Part shown: positions 36,132 through 45,810 of the stretch, one piece after another
How positions within the stretch are numbered: position 1 is the stretch's first letter
Layout: each line of letters starts with the position of its first letter
Source: CAJXZP01 sp041563475
GTDB taxonomy: Bacteria; Bacteroidota; Bacteroidia; Flavobacteriales_G; Salibacteraceae
DNA length: 64,000 nucleotides
NCBI GenBank assembly: GCA_041563475.1
Contig: JBFFMY010000007.1
Coordinates: 1 to 64,000, forward strand
Reading direction: 5' to 3'
The notes under the pieces: generated by a model
The model's database searches: none
Seen by the model: only the letters and a program-made list of their open reading frames with translations
Told to the model about the DNA's origin: nothing
Translations under genes and position numbers: made by a program

Positions 36132-36168
36132 TAACTGGGTTTAGTTACCTGAGAAACCACATAATAAT

Positions 36169-37161
36169 ATGGCAATTTTAGATTTTCAAAAACCAGATAA
36201 AGTGATAATGATACATTCAGATGACCGTCACGGTACATTTGAATTCAGACCTTTGGAGCCAGGATATGGAATTACCGTAGGTAATGCATTGAGAAGGATT
36301 CTTCTTTCTTCACTTGAAGGTTTTGCTATCACCTCTGTGAAGTTTGATGGTGTAGATCATGAATTCTCTGCTATTCGCGGAGTAATTGAAGATGTAACTG
36401 AACTGATTTTGAATTTAAAACAAGTTAGATTCAAAAGACAGATCGAAGACCAAGATTCAGAGAAATTAATAGTTAGAGTAACCGGTCAAAAGCAATTTAC
36501 TGCAGGCGATATCGGTAACTTCACATCTTCGTTTCAAGTATTGAATCCGGATTTGGTTATTTGTAACATGGACGAATCCGTGAACCTTCAAGTAGAAATC
36601 ACAATCGGAAACGGTCGTGGGTATATTCCTGCTGAAGAACATTCAGGGTTGAACTTAGCACTAAACGAAATCGCAATTGATTCTATTTTCACACCAATCA
36701 AGAAAGTGAAATATGAAATTGAAAACTTTCGTGTAGAGCAAAAAACAGATTACGAAAAGTTAATTATGGAAATTGAAACCGATGGTTCGATTACTCCTAA
36801 AGATGCTTTAAGTGAAGCTGCCAAAATTTTAATTCACCACTTTATGCTTTTTAGTGATGAGAAAATTTCTTTGGAAACGGAAGATAGATCTGCAGATGAC
36901 GAGTTTGATGAAACATCATTACACATGCGTCAATTGCTGAAAACCAAATTGGTAGATATGGATCTTTCTGTAAGAGCATTAAACTGTTTGAAAGCGGCTG
37001 AAGTATACACACTTGGTGATTTAGTTCAATATCAACGAAATGATTTATTGAAATTTAGAAATTTCGGTAAGAAATCATTAACGGAATTGGATGAGCTTGT
37101 AGAGGTGAAAAACTTATCCTTTGGAATGAATGTTCTGAAGTATAAATTAGACAAAGAATAA
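36169..37161 (+). CDS. rpoA: DNA-directed RNA polymerase alpha subunit
   Basis: 330 residues. The N-terminal assembly domain has GYGITVGNALRRILLSSLEG (about 33-52). A linker separates it from the C-terminal domain at about 255-320, with VRALNCLKAAEVYTLGDLVQ and FGKKSLTELDELV, which contacts DNA and activators. Complete, so both UP-element and activator binding are possible. Confidence 0.98.
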   Translation: MAILDFQKPDKVIMIHSDDRHGTFEFRPLEPGYGITVGNALRRILLSSLEGFAITSVKFDGVDHEFSAIRGVIEDVTELILNLKQVRFKRQIEDQDSEKLIVRVTGQKQFTAGDIGNFTSSFQVLNPDLVICNMDESVNLQVEITIGNGRGYIPAEEHSGLNLALNEIAIDSIFTPIKKVKYEIENFRVEQKTDYEKLIMEIETDGSITPKDALSEAAKILIHHFMLFSDEKISLETEDRSADDEFDETSLHMRQLLKTKLVDMDLSVRALNCLKAAEVYTLGDLVQYQRNDLLKFRNFGKKSLTELDELVEVKNLSFGMNVLKYKLDKE

Positions 37162-37203
37162 ATTTATAATTGAGGATTATCGTGATCCTTTAAATAAACG
37201 AAA

Positions 37204-37743
37204 ATGAGACATAATAAATCGTTTAATCACTTAGGACGTAAAACAGGACACAGAAAGGCTATGCTTACAAATATGGCTGGTTCTTTAATAGAGCATAAGC
37301 GTATTACAACTACTGTTGCAAAAGCGAAAGCGTTGAAAGTGTTTGTTGAGCCAATTATTACAAAGGCGAAAGTGGATTCAATGCATACGCGTAGAACTGC
37401 TTTTAGATACCTAGGTAATAAACATGCTGTTACAGAATTGTTTGGAGTTATTGCTCCAAAAGTTGGAGAGCGTCCAGGAGGTTATACTCGTATCATTAAA
37501 ACAGGTTTCCGTTTAGGTGATGCTGCAGAAATGTGTATGATTGAATTGGTTGATTTCAACGAAATCTACAACTCTGCTGCTAAAACTAAAAAGACACGTA
37601 GAAGAAGAGGCGTTGGTTCTACAGCTACTTCCGATGCACCTGTTGAAGAGGTTAAAGTAAAGAAAGAAAAGGCAGACGAAGCAGCTCCAGAAGCGGCTCC
37701 TAAAGCAGAAAAAAAATCAGACGAAAATGATTCAAAAGCATAA
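37204..37743 (+). CDS. rplQ: 50S ribosomal protein L17 with charged tail
   Basis: The core (about 1-120) is typical: MRHNKSFNHLGRKTGHRKAML and RPGGYTRIIKTGFRLGDAAEM. A Lys/Glu/Ala-rich tail of about 50 residues follows (from KKTRRRRG to the end at 179) and looks disordered. It is the last gene of the ribosomal run and is followed by a terminator. Confidence 0.97.
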   Translation: MRHNKSFNHLGRKTGHRKAMLTNMAGSLIEHKRITTTVAKAKALKVFVEPIITKAKVDSMHTRRTAFRYLGNKHAVTELFGVIAPKVGERPGGYTRIIKTGFRLGDAAEMCMIELVDFNEIYNSAAKTKKTRRRRGVGSTATSDAPVEEVKVKKEKADEAAPEAAPKAEKKSDENDSKA

Positions 37744-37780
37744 TTGGCTATAGATGTTCGTTAGAATTTAAAAAATTAAA

Positions 37781-37814
37781 AAGGGCGGTGATTAATTCAC
37801 CTCCCTTTTTTTTT
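37781..37814 (+). terminator. Terminator of the ribosomal super-operon
   Basis: An 11-bp stem with one mismatch (37781-37791 with 37797-37807) followed by a run of T residues, 40 bases after rplQ. Confidence 0.85.
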
Positions 37815-37856
37815 GCTTTTAACTGTAGTTATAGGGAAAATTGAATTTGTGCGTTG

Positions 37857-37864
37857 TAAATTTG
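37857..37864 (+). promoter_or_regulatory. Likely -7 promoter box of carA
   Basis: TAAATTTG fits TAnnTTTG, 34 bases before the carA ATG. A TTG lies only 13 bases upstream, too near for a good -33. Confidence 0.5.
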
Positions 37865-37898
37865 TGCAACGATTTTGATAAAAAAAGAAAGTTTATTT

Positions 37899-39005
37899 AT
37901 GAAATTCATCGAGAAAAAACCTGCAGTTCTATTACTTCAAGATGGAACTGTATATCACGGAAAAGCAATAGGTTATACGGGTACCGCTACGGGGGAAATT
38001 GCCTTTAATACTGGTATGACGGGTTACCAAGAAATTTTTACAGATCCATCATATTATGGACAAATGTTGGTTATGACCACTCCCCATATTGGTAATTATG
38101 GCGTGAATGATTCAGAAATTGAATCGGATCAAATTAACATAGCCGGTTTAATATGTAACAAATTTTCTGATATCTATTCTAGAGTAGCTGCCACTAGTTC
38201 TGTTCAAAAATATTTTGAAAAAAATAAGGTGGTTGGAATTTCAGATGTGGATACGCGACAGTTAGTTCGACACATTCGTCAAGCGGGTGCGATGAATTGT
38301 GTAGTTTCTACGGAAACAACAAATATTGATGAGTTAAAAATGCTTTTGAAAGAAGTTCCATCAATGGAGGGCCTCGAATTGGCTTCAAAAGTTTCGTGTA
38401 CTGAACCTTTTTATTTTGGGGATGAGAAATCAGACTTGAAAGTAGCAGTAATGGATTTTGGGGTTAAACGTACCATCTTACGGTGTTTATCGGATAGAGG
38501 ATGTTACATGAAAGTGTTTCCTTATAATACCCCTTTTCAGGAAATGAAGGATTGGAACCCAAATGGATTTATGTTGTCTAATGGGCCTGGAGATCCATCC
38601 GCATTACCCGAAGTAAAAAATGTGGTGAATCAAATAATTGAAAGCAATACGCCAACGTTTGGAATTTGTTTAGGGCATCAAATCATGTCTTTAGCTAGTG
38701 GATTAAAAACGATTAAAATGCATAATGGTCATCGAGGGATTAATCATCCTGTGATGAATTTACAAACAGGCAAAGGAGAAATTACGTCTCAAAATCACGG
38801 GTTTGTAGTCGATATGGAGTTGGCTGAAAAGGCTGCTAATATTGAAATTACACATAAGCATTTAAATGATGGAACTTTAGCGGGTATTAAACGTACCGAT
38901 AAAAATGCATTCTCTGTTCAATACCACCCGGAGGCATCAGCAGGGCCTCATGACTCTCGATATTTATTTGATGAGTTTGTAGATAGAATGAAAAAAAATC
39001 AATAA
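37899..39005 (+). CDS. carA: Carbamoyl-phosphate synthase small subunit
   Basis: Glutaminase subunit that feeds ammonia to CarB for arginine and pyrimidine synthesis. 368 residues from the ATG at 37899. The CPSase N-terminal domain has FNTGMTGYQEIFTDPSY. The class I amidotransferase domain has the Cys nucleophile in GICLGHQ and the His/Glu pair in VQYHPEASAGPHDS. carB is not adjacent, so the subunits are encoded apart. It begins the carA-eno-gltA set behind rplQ. Confidence 0.96.
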   Translation: MKFIEKKPAVLLLQDGTVYHGKAIGYTGTATGEIAFNTGMTGYQEIFTDPSYYGQMLVMTTPHIGNYGVNDSEIESDQINIAGLICNKFSDIYSRVAATSSVQKYFEKNKVVGISDVDTRQLVRHIRQAGAMNCVVSTETTNIDELKMLLKEVPSMEGLELASKVSCTEPFYFGDEKSDLKVAVMDFGVKRTILRCLSDRGCYMKVFPYNTPFQEMKDWNPNGFMLSNGPGDPSALPEVKNVVNQIIESNTPTFGICLGHQIMSLASGLKTIKMHNGHRGINHPVMNLQTGKGEITSQNHGFVVDMELAEKAANIEITHKHLNDGTLAGIKRTDKNAFSVQYHPEASAGPHDSRYLFDEFVDRMKKNQ

Positions 39006-39022
39006 AAATAAAATCCATTATA

Positions 39023-40309
39023 ATGAGCATAATCAGTAATATCCATGCAAGACAAGTTTTAGATTCACGCGGTAATCCCACCGTTGAAGTTGAAGTAACA
39101 ACTACCCAAGGACTTATTGGAAGGGCTATTGTTCCTTCTGGTGCATCAACAGGAATTCATGAGGCGGTTGAATTACGTGATAACGATAAAGGCGTTTACA
39201 TGGGTAAGGGCGTTTTAAAGGCAGTTAACAATGTAAATACCGTTTTAAATGAACAATTGAATGGTAGTTACATTTTTGATCAATTGGCTATTGACCAAGC
39301 TATGCTTGATATTGATGGAACAAAAAACAAAGGAAATATTGGTGCCAATGCAATTTTGGGAGTTTCGATGGCTGTTTCAAGAGTTGCAGCGGATACCTTA
39401 GGGATTCCATTGTATAAATATATTGGCGGAGTTAATGCTCACACGCTTCCCGTGCCTATGATGAATATATTGAATGGAGGATCCCATGCGGATAATAAAA
39501 TTGACATTCAGGAATTTATGATTATGCCAGCTGGAGCACCTTCTTTTAGTGAAGGATTACGTTGGGGAACGGAGATTTTTCATCACTTGAAAGCGGTATT
39601 AAAGTCTAAAGGAATGTCCACAAATGTAGGGGATGAAGGGGGATTTGCGCCAAACTTATCCTCCAATGAAGAAGCCCTTGAAGTTATTATTCAAGCAATT
39701 GAAAAGGCTGGATACCGCCCAGGTGAGGATGTGTATTTAGCGTTGGATGCAGCATCATCTGAATTTTACGTTAAGGAGGAAGGAGTGTATCATTTACATA
39801 AATCATCTGGAGAGAAATTAACTTCTGCCGAAATGATTGATTATTTTGATAATTGGGTGAAAAAGTATCCAATTGTTTCTATTGAAGATGGATTGGATGA
39901 AGATGATTGGGCAGGTTGGAAATTGATGACCCAAAAAATGGGCGACAGAATTCAATTAGTTGGTGATGATTTGTTTGTTACAAATACGGAAAGATTGAAA
40001 AGAGGAATTGATGAAAATATTGCAAATTCAATTTTGGTTAAGGTAAATCAAATTGGTACCTTGTCAGAGACCATTGCCGCTGTAGAAATGGCGCACAGAA
40101 ACTCTTACACATCTGTGATTAGCCATAGGTCAGGTGAAACTGAAGATACTACTATTGCCGATTTATCTGTGGCCTTAAATACGGGTCAAATAAAAACAGG
40201 TTCAGCTTCCCGTACGGATAGGATTGCGAAATACAACCAATTGTTACGCATTGAAGAGGAATTAGGAAAACAAGCTTTTTTTATGGGAAAAGGGCTTAAA
40301 TTTTTATGA
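39023..40309 (+). CDS. eno: Enolase
   Basis: Converts 2-phosphoglycerate to phosphoenolpyruvate in glycolysis. 428 residues, full length. ARQVLDSRGNPTVEVEV, SGASTGIHEAVELRD, MNILNGGSHADNKIDIQEFM, the metal-site SIEDGLDEDDW and VGDDLFVTN, the catalytic Lys in ILVKVNQIGT, and SHRSGETEDTTIADL are present. 17 bases after carA, so probably cotranscribed. Confidence 0.98.
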   Translation: MSIISNIHARQVLDSRGNPTVEVEVTTTQGLIGRAIVPSGASTGIHEAVELRDNDKGVYMGKGVLKAVNNVNTVLNEQLNGSYIFDQLAIDQAMLDIDGTKNKGNIGANAILGVSMAVSRVAADTLGIPLYKYIGGVNAHTLPVPMMNILNGGSHADNKIDIQEFMIMPAGAPSFSEGLRWGTEIFHHLKAVLKSKGMSTNVGDEGGFAPNLSSNEEALEVIIQAIEKAGYRPGEDVYLALDAASSEFYVKEEGVYHLHKSSGEKLTSAEMIDYFDNWVKKYPIVSIEDGLDEDDWAGWKLMTQKMGDRIQLVGDDLFVTNTERLKRGIDENIANSILVKVNQIGTLSETIAAVEMAHRNSYTSVISHRSGETEDTTIADLSVALNTGQIKTGSASRTDRIAKYNQLLRIEEELGKQAFFMGKGLKFL

Positions 40310-40386
40310 TAATAGTGGTTTTATTGTACAACAATTGCTTGTACATTTGAAAGCAAGAGTGACTAATTAATTAAAAAGTAATACAG

Positions 40387-41673
40387 ATGTCAGATAAAGT
40401 AGAAATAAAATATAATGGTAAAAGCTATGAGCTTCCAGTAATTGAAGGTACTGAAAACGAAAAGGCCATTGATATTGCCAAATTAAGATCCGAAACAGGG
40501 TTAGTGACGCTTGACTTTGGATATAAAAACACAGGTTCAACAATTAGTAAAATAACCTACCTGGATGGAGAAAATGGGGTATTAAGATACCGCGGATATA
40601 ATATTGATGAATTAGCTGAAAAGGCAAGTTTCTTAGAAATTGCGTTTTTATTAATTTATGGAGAACTACCTAAAAAAGAAGAATTTGATGTTTGGGCAAA
40701 AGCCATTAAACATCATACACTAATTCATGAGGATTTTAGAAAAATATTCGAAGGATTTCCATCGAATGCGCATCCAATGGGAGTGCTTTCTTCTATGGTT
40801 ACTAGTTTAACAGCTTTTTATCCAGACTCTTTAGATCCAAATAGATCTATGGATGAAGTTAATTTGAGTATTATTCGATTATTAGCGAAGTTGCCAACAA
40901 TGGCTGCCTGGTCGTATAAAAATGAGAAAGGACATCCTGTAATGTACCCGAATAATAAATTAGAGTACGTAGATAATTTCCTATACATGATGTTTTCTCT
41001 GCCTACAGATGATTATAAAGTAAATCCTGTGGTATCGAAAGCATTGAATAAATTATTGATTCTTCATGCGGATCATGAACAAAACTGTTCCGCTTCAACG
41101 GTACGTTTAGTTGGATCTTCTCATGCAAGTTTATATGTGTCTATTTCTGCTGGTATTAACGCGCTTTGGGGACCACTTCATGGTGGAGCTAACCAAGCGG
41201 TAATTGAAATGTTGGAAGCCATTCAAAGAGATGGTGGAGATACAGAGAAATTTATTGCGAAAGCAAAAGATAAAGATGATCCTTTCCGTTTAATGGGATT
41301 TGGACATAGAGTATACAAAAATTTTGATCCACGTGCGAGAATTTTAAAAGCTGCAGCGGATGATGTTTTAGAAGCAATGGGCGTAACCGATCCAATTTTG
41401 GGAATTGCTAAAAAATTAGAGAAACATGCGTTAGAAGATGAATATTTCGTTGAACGTAAATTGTATCCTAACGTAGATTTTTACTCTGGAATTATTTACA
41501 GAGCTTTAGGAATTCCTACAGAAATGTTCACAGTAATGTTTGCTTTAGGTCGTTTACCTGGATGGATTGCGCAATGGTTAGAGAATAGACAAAATAACGA
41601 ACCAATTGGTCGTCCACGTCAAATCTATACTGGAGAGAATTCAAGACCTTACGTTGAAATGAAAAAAAGATAA
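40387..41673 (+). CDS. gltA: Citrate synthase
   Basis: Condenses acetyl-CoA and oxaloacetate at the entry of the TCA cycle. The 428-residue protein is of the hexameric type II form. The active-site His residues are in SSHASLYVSISAG-GPLHGGAN and MGFGHRVYKNFDPRA, and the catalytic Asp is in YPNVDFYSGI. A strong terminator follows. Confidence 0.97.
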   Translation: MSDKVEIKYNGKSYELPVIEGTENEKAIDIAKLRSETGLVTLDFGYKNTGSTISKITYLDGENGVLRYRGYNIDELAEKASFLEIAFLLIYGELPKKEEFDVWAKAIKHHTLIHEDFRKIFEGFPSNAHPMGVLSSMVTSLTAFYPDSLDPNRSMDEVNLSIIRLLAKLPTMAAWSYKNEKGHPVMYPNNKLEYVDNFLYMMFSLPTDDYKVNPVVSKALNKLLILHADHEQNCSASTVRLVGSSHASLYVSISAGINALWGPLHGGANQAVIEMLEAIQRDGGDTEKFIAKAKDKDDPFRLMGFGHRVYKNFDPRARILKAAADDVLEAMGVTDPILGIAKKLEKHALEDEYFVERKLYPNVDFYSGIIYRALGIPTEMFTVMFALGRLPGWIAQWLENRQNNEPIGRPRQIYTGENSRPYVEMKKR

Positions 41674-41690
41674 TAGAACTTATCGAATAG

Positions 41691-41730
41691 AAAAGAGCCC
41701 CATTCGTCATTTGTCGAATGGGGCTCTTTT
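41691..41730. terminator. Strong bidirectional terminator after gltA
   Basis: A perfect 16-bp stem (41691-41706 with 41715-41730) whose ends are A4 and T4. Sixteen bases of it (41694-41709) recur exactly in the terminator at 47393-47408. Confidence 0.93.
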
Positions 41731-41944
41731 GTGTTAATACTAAACTTAAATGTAGGGATCCTGAACTTTAACCTTTTATAAATCTAGAAATACAGCTTAC
41801 TAAATGTTCATTTCTATTGAGTCAAGCTTGGATAAGATTAACGGTTTGCCATATTGCAAGAATTAATTATAATGTGTAAATTTAAGGATACCTTAAAGGA
41901 GACTTTGTTAGTTTCCCATTTTTTAACTTTATATACTATATATT
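41731..41944. other. Non-coding leader of the phase-variable propeller gene
   Basis: About 210 AT-rich bases without a gene. A candidate promoter is TTG (41854-41856), 20-base spacer, TAAATTTA (41877-41884; one mismatch to TAnnTTTG), giving a leader of about 50 bases. A second TAACTTTA at 41924-41931 lies too near the ATG to be a likely promoter; the stretch TTTTTTAACTTTA around it recurs before the gene at 47576. Confidence 0.4.
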
Positions 41945-44900
41945 ATGAGAACATTTAAATCTCTCTCTCTCTAGTTTTACTAGGATTCACGTTTAATGGC
42001 TATTGCCAAACAATAGAGGTCTTTGAGGTCTGGAATACCAAAGAAGGCACGCAAAATAATTTCACTAAATCTGTTACAAAAACTGACCCGCAAAAGAATG
42101 TATATGTGGCAGGTGCAACTATTAATGTATCGGGAAATTACGATATTCTGCTAAAAAAGTATGCTCCAACTGGTCAGTTAGTTTGGACCGTTCAATTTGA
42201 TGGTGCTGGAAATGGAGATGATTACGCAGGCGATATAATTATTGATGCATCTCAGAATGTGTTTTTAACTGGCTCAAGTTACTATTCAAGTACTAGGATT
42301 AATGATTTAGTCATTTTAAAAATAGCCACTAATGGTGTTGTTTCTTGGTCTAAGTATCATGATGGAAATAACCTAGATGACGCAGGAACAGCCTTAACCT
42401 TTGATGATATGGGTAATGTTTGCGTTTCCGGTACTACCATGAATTCAACTACAAATTCTGATTTTTTAATAAAAAGTTATGATTATTCAGGAAACGTAAA
42501 TTGGAGTACGACATGGAATTACATTAATTTAATAGATATTTCGAATAACATTAATTTTGCAAACGGAGAGCTTCTTGTAAGCGGTGGAGCTGAAACTGGT
42601 GGCGGTGCTTGGGATATTGCGTTGGTAACTTTAGATCCAACTTCTGGTTCTTATATCAACTCATCTATAACAGGTGGAACGGGTAGCGGGGTAGATGAAA
42701 TTACCGACATTGAAGTTGATGGTAACGGATTCTATTATGTGTGTGGTACAATTGTGAATACTTCCACAGGAAATGACTTCTACCTAATGAAATTAGACTC
42801 AGATTTAGTTGTTTTGTGGAGCCAAAGCTTTAACAGTGCAGGCTCTATGTCTGACGAAGCTAAGGGAATTGGCCTAGATGATAATGGAAATATTTATGTA
42901 ACCGGATATTCAGAAGCGGCAACTGGTGGAACAATGTTTCAAACGTTGAAATATACCAATAACGGTACTTTTACTTGGCAACAATCTTTCCAGTCGCAAG
43001 TTAACGCTATTGATGAAGCTAACGATGTTGTATTATTAAACAACAACCCGGTAATTACAGGAACAATTTCTAATGATTTAGGAACAGATATTTATTCTAT
43101 TAAGTATGATGCACTTGGAAATATTATTTGGCAAATTGGTTTTAATGATCAGCTTAATGGGAGCAATTACGCCAACGACATTGCAGTTGACATTAATGAC
43201 AATATTATAATTAATGGAACCACCGAGCTTAACAATATATATACTAATTTGAATATAAAATACAGTGAAAAAGAAATATATGCGGATGCTAACCTTCCGT
43301 ATGCTAGCGGTATGTATTCAATAATTAAGAATAACGGACAAATACTTGGAACCGATGCTTTACCTGCAAACAATGTTGATTTTATGATAAATAATTTGCC
43401 ATATTCTGTATTTTTAGGTCAAGGAGTATTACATTATTCGTATTTAATTGAGGGTGATACTTTAACTCCCGACACCATTAATAGAGTGGATATTAAATTT
43501 CAATCTACGGCAGAAACTGGTACAGCTGCAAAACCTGAACCAATAGATATACGGTCAGAGTTTAGCAACTATTATTTGGAGCATTTACCCGAAGGTAGAG
43601 AACGAGTACCTCATTTTAACAAGGTTTATTACAATGAAGTGCAAGCGGGTAAAGATTTAATGGTAACCACTAATGCCATGGGTATGTCATATAATTTTGT
43701 AGTTAAACCAGGAGTAACGAACGCTGTAACATTCTATGTTTATGGCCAAAGCAACATTTCAATAGATACGCATGGAGATCTTATTATATCTTCCTCTTTG
43801 GGTGATATTGTTTTACCCAAACCAGTTGCACATGAAAGAGATGCGAATGGTAATGACATTTCTTTAGGCTGGGCTCCAACGTATTCTGTTCAGGGGAATA
43901 AGGTGACAATCAATACATCCTCTTACAATACATCAAATAGCTTAATCATAAACATTCAAAGCTCGCCTTCAACGTTGCCTACTTTTACAGGCTTATGTTG
44001 GGGATCTTATCTTGGAGGAAACCAGAGTGAAGAAGCTTTAGCCACCCATGTTGACAATGTAGGAAATCACTTCGTAAGCGGGTATACTTCAAGTTCAAAT
44101 AACACTTTTCCTATTTATAATGCCGCTCAGCAAATTACCACTGGAAAATCTTCTTTTGTTTCAAAGTTTGATAAAGGGGGAAATAGTTTTATCAAACATG
44201 AGCTACGATGGAGCACCTATTTTGGCAACGGAGAAGCCTCTACTGCTTATGATGTAAAGACAAACTCTAATGGGGATGTATATATATGCGGTGGATCTGA
44301 GTGGATTCAAACAAAGATTCAAATCGGGGCTACTAACAATAGTGCCTCAACTGCAACAGGCACGAATCACAATGCATACATAGCAAAATTTAACTCTAAC
44401 AGTGGAAATGTTGATTGGGCCACGTATTTTGGGGATGCTGGCAATGAAGACTTTTTTTCTATGGCGTTTGATGGTGATGATAACTTGTATCTTGGTGGAA
44501 TGGGATATGGAGGAAATTATACGGCTAACCTATCTGGAGCATATAACCAAAGCTATACTACCGCAACAAGCAGTGATGGATTATTAGCCAAGTTTAATAG
44601 CTCTGACGCATTGGTGTGGTGTACATTTTATGGAGGGAATTCAACCGATCATATTGCATCTGTTGAAATAGATGGAAATAATAATGTGGTAATTGCTGGT
44701 TTAACAGTTAGTACCAATTTACCAGTTTTTGATGCCAATACGAGCAGTTCATTAGATTATTATAAGCCTAGTTTAACTGGAAGTAATGATGTCTTTATTG
44801 TCAAATTTAACAGCGCAGGGGTTCGCCAATGGGGTACATATTTTGGCGGTGATGACACAGATTGGGGTTGTTGTGGTTATTCAAAAAATATGTTAGCCTT

Positions 44901-45810
44901 TGATAACAATAATAATTTATATATAGTGGGAACGACAGAAAGTGATAATTTAAGTGAAAATTTCCCAATACAAGCGACTGGCTATACTGGATATTCTTTT
45001 AACGATAATACTTTTGCTGGAACGGATGGCTTCATTACCCGATTTAACCCATCTTTCCAATTAGATTGGAGTACTTATGTAAGTGTAAATGGGGGCACAC
45101 AATTAACCGCAATAGATATTGACGATGTTGGAAAAATATTTATTGGAGGGTCTACTCGTGATGCAGGATTGGGGTTTATTCAATCAAACAATCTTTATTA
45201 TCAATCATCTATTAAGGTAAGCCCTTCTTCTCTTACTTTTCAAGATGCATTTATAATGGCTATGGACTACGATCATTTTTTAACATGGATGACTCCAATT
45301 GGTGGACTCGTAAGTGCGGGTTGGTCTTATGGGGAGGAAATTTTAGACCTTGAAATCTCTGGTAGCACAGAGCTATTTGTTTCTGGCAGAACTACTTCAG
45401 ATGGTGGATCTCCATATTCAGCAAATGATAATTTTCCTACATTTGATTACGACCAAAATAGTACCTCAGATTATTATGTGTATCAAAACCAAGGGCCTTA
45501 CAATGACGGGTTTATTATTTCATTTTGTGTTGAAAGTCTTATTTATACTTCGGTTGATGACTCTCCTTCACTGAACAATGACCTGACCATTTACCCAAAC
45601 CCTGCAAAAAACCAATTAAATATACGTGCTAATAGCAGCGAAATTCAAAGCATAGAGATATATGACATTATAGGTAAACTCATAAAATCAATAAATACAC
45701 AATTTAGAAAATTCATTGTAGTTGATATATCTTTATTAGTTCCAGGAACATACACCATATCCGTGCAAACTAAAAATAATACAATCCATGAAAAATTTAT
45801 TAAGCAATAA
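41945..45810 (+). CDS. T9SS-secreted double beta-propeller protein, frameshifted at a (CT)6 tract
   Basis: As given, the ATG at 41945 reads MRTFKSLSL and stops at TAG 41972-41974, inside or at the end of a CT repeat. From there a second frame is open to 45810. With one CT unit less the two join into 1287 residues, starting with a perfect signal peptide (MRTFKSLSLVLLGFTFNGYC, cut near Gln21). The mature protein has two blocks of SBBP-like propeller repeats. The first (about residues 30-420) has units such as WSKY..DDAG..L..D..GNV.V.G. The second (about 690-1190) has units such as WATYFGD..NEDF. Between them lies a domain of about 200 residues like DUF7948, with EFSNYYLEHLPEGRERVPHF and YNFVVKPG. 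The last 75 residues are a T9SS sorting domain (LTIYPNPAKNQLNI ... GTYTISV). No in-frame ATG, GTG or TTG exists between the tract and GTG 42106, and that GTG would lose the signal peptide. The next gene starts inside its last codons. Phase variation is the favoured reading; fixed frameshift or assembly error remain possible. Confidence 0.8.
41960..41972 (+). repeat. (CT)6 dinucleotide tract inside the signal peptide codons
   Basis: T followed by six CT units, placed at codons 6-9 of the propeller gene. Unit numbers 5 and 8 put the start codon in frame with the rest of the gene; 6 (as here) and 7 do not. This is the usual design of slipped-strand phase switches. Confidence 0.85.

Noticed and set aside
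41691..41730. Attachment site or insertion-sequence end
   Set aside because: It is a perfect hairpin with T run directly after gltA, which a terminator explains; no integrase or transposase is in the window.
42106..45810. GTG at 42106 as the true start of the propeller gene
   Set aside because: The codons before it (41959-42105) encode, in the same frame, a signal peptide and conserved-looking mature residues, and only the CT tract separates them from an ATG.
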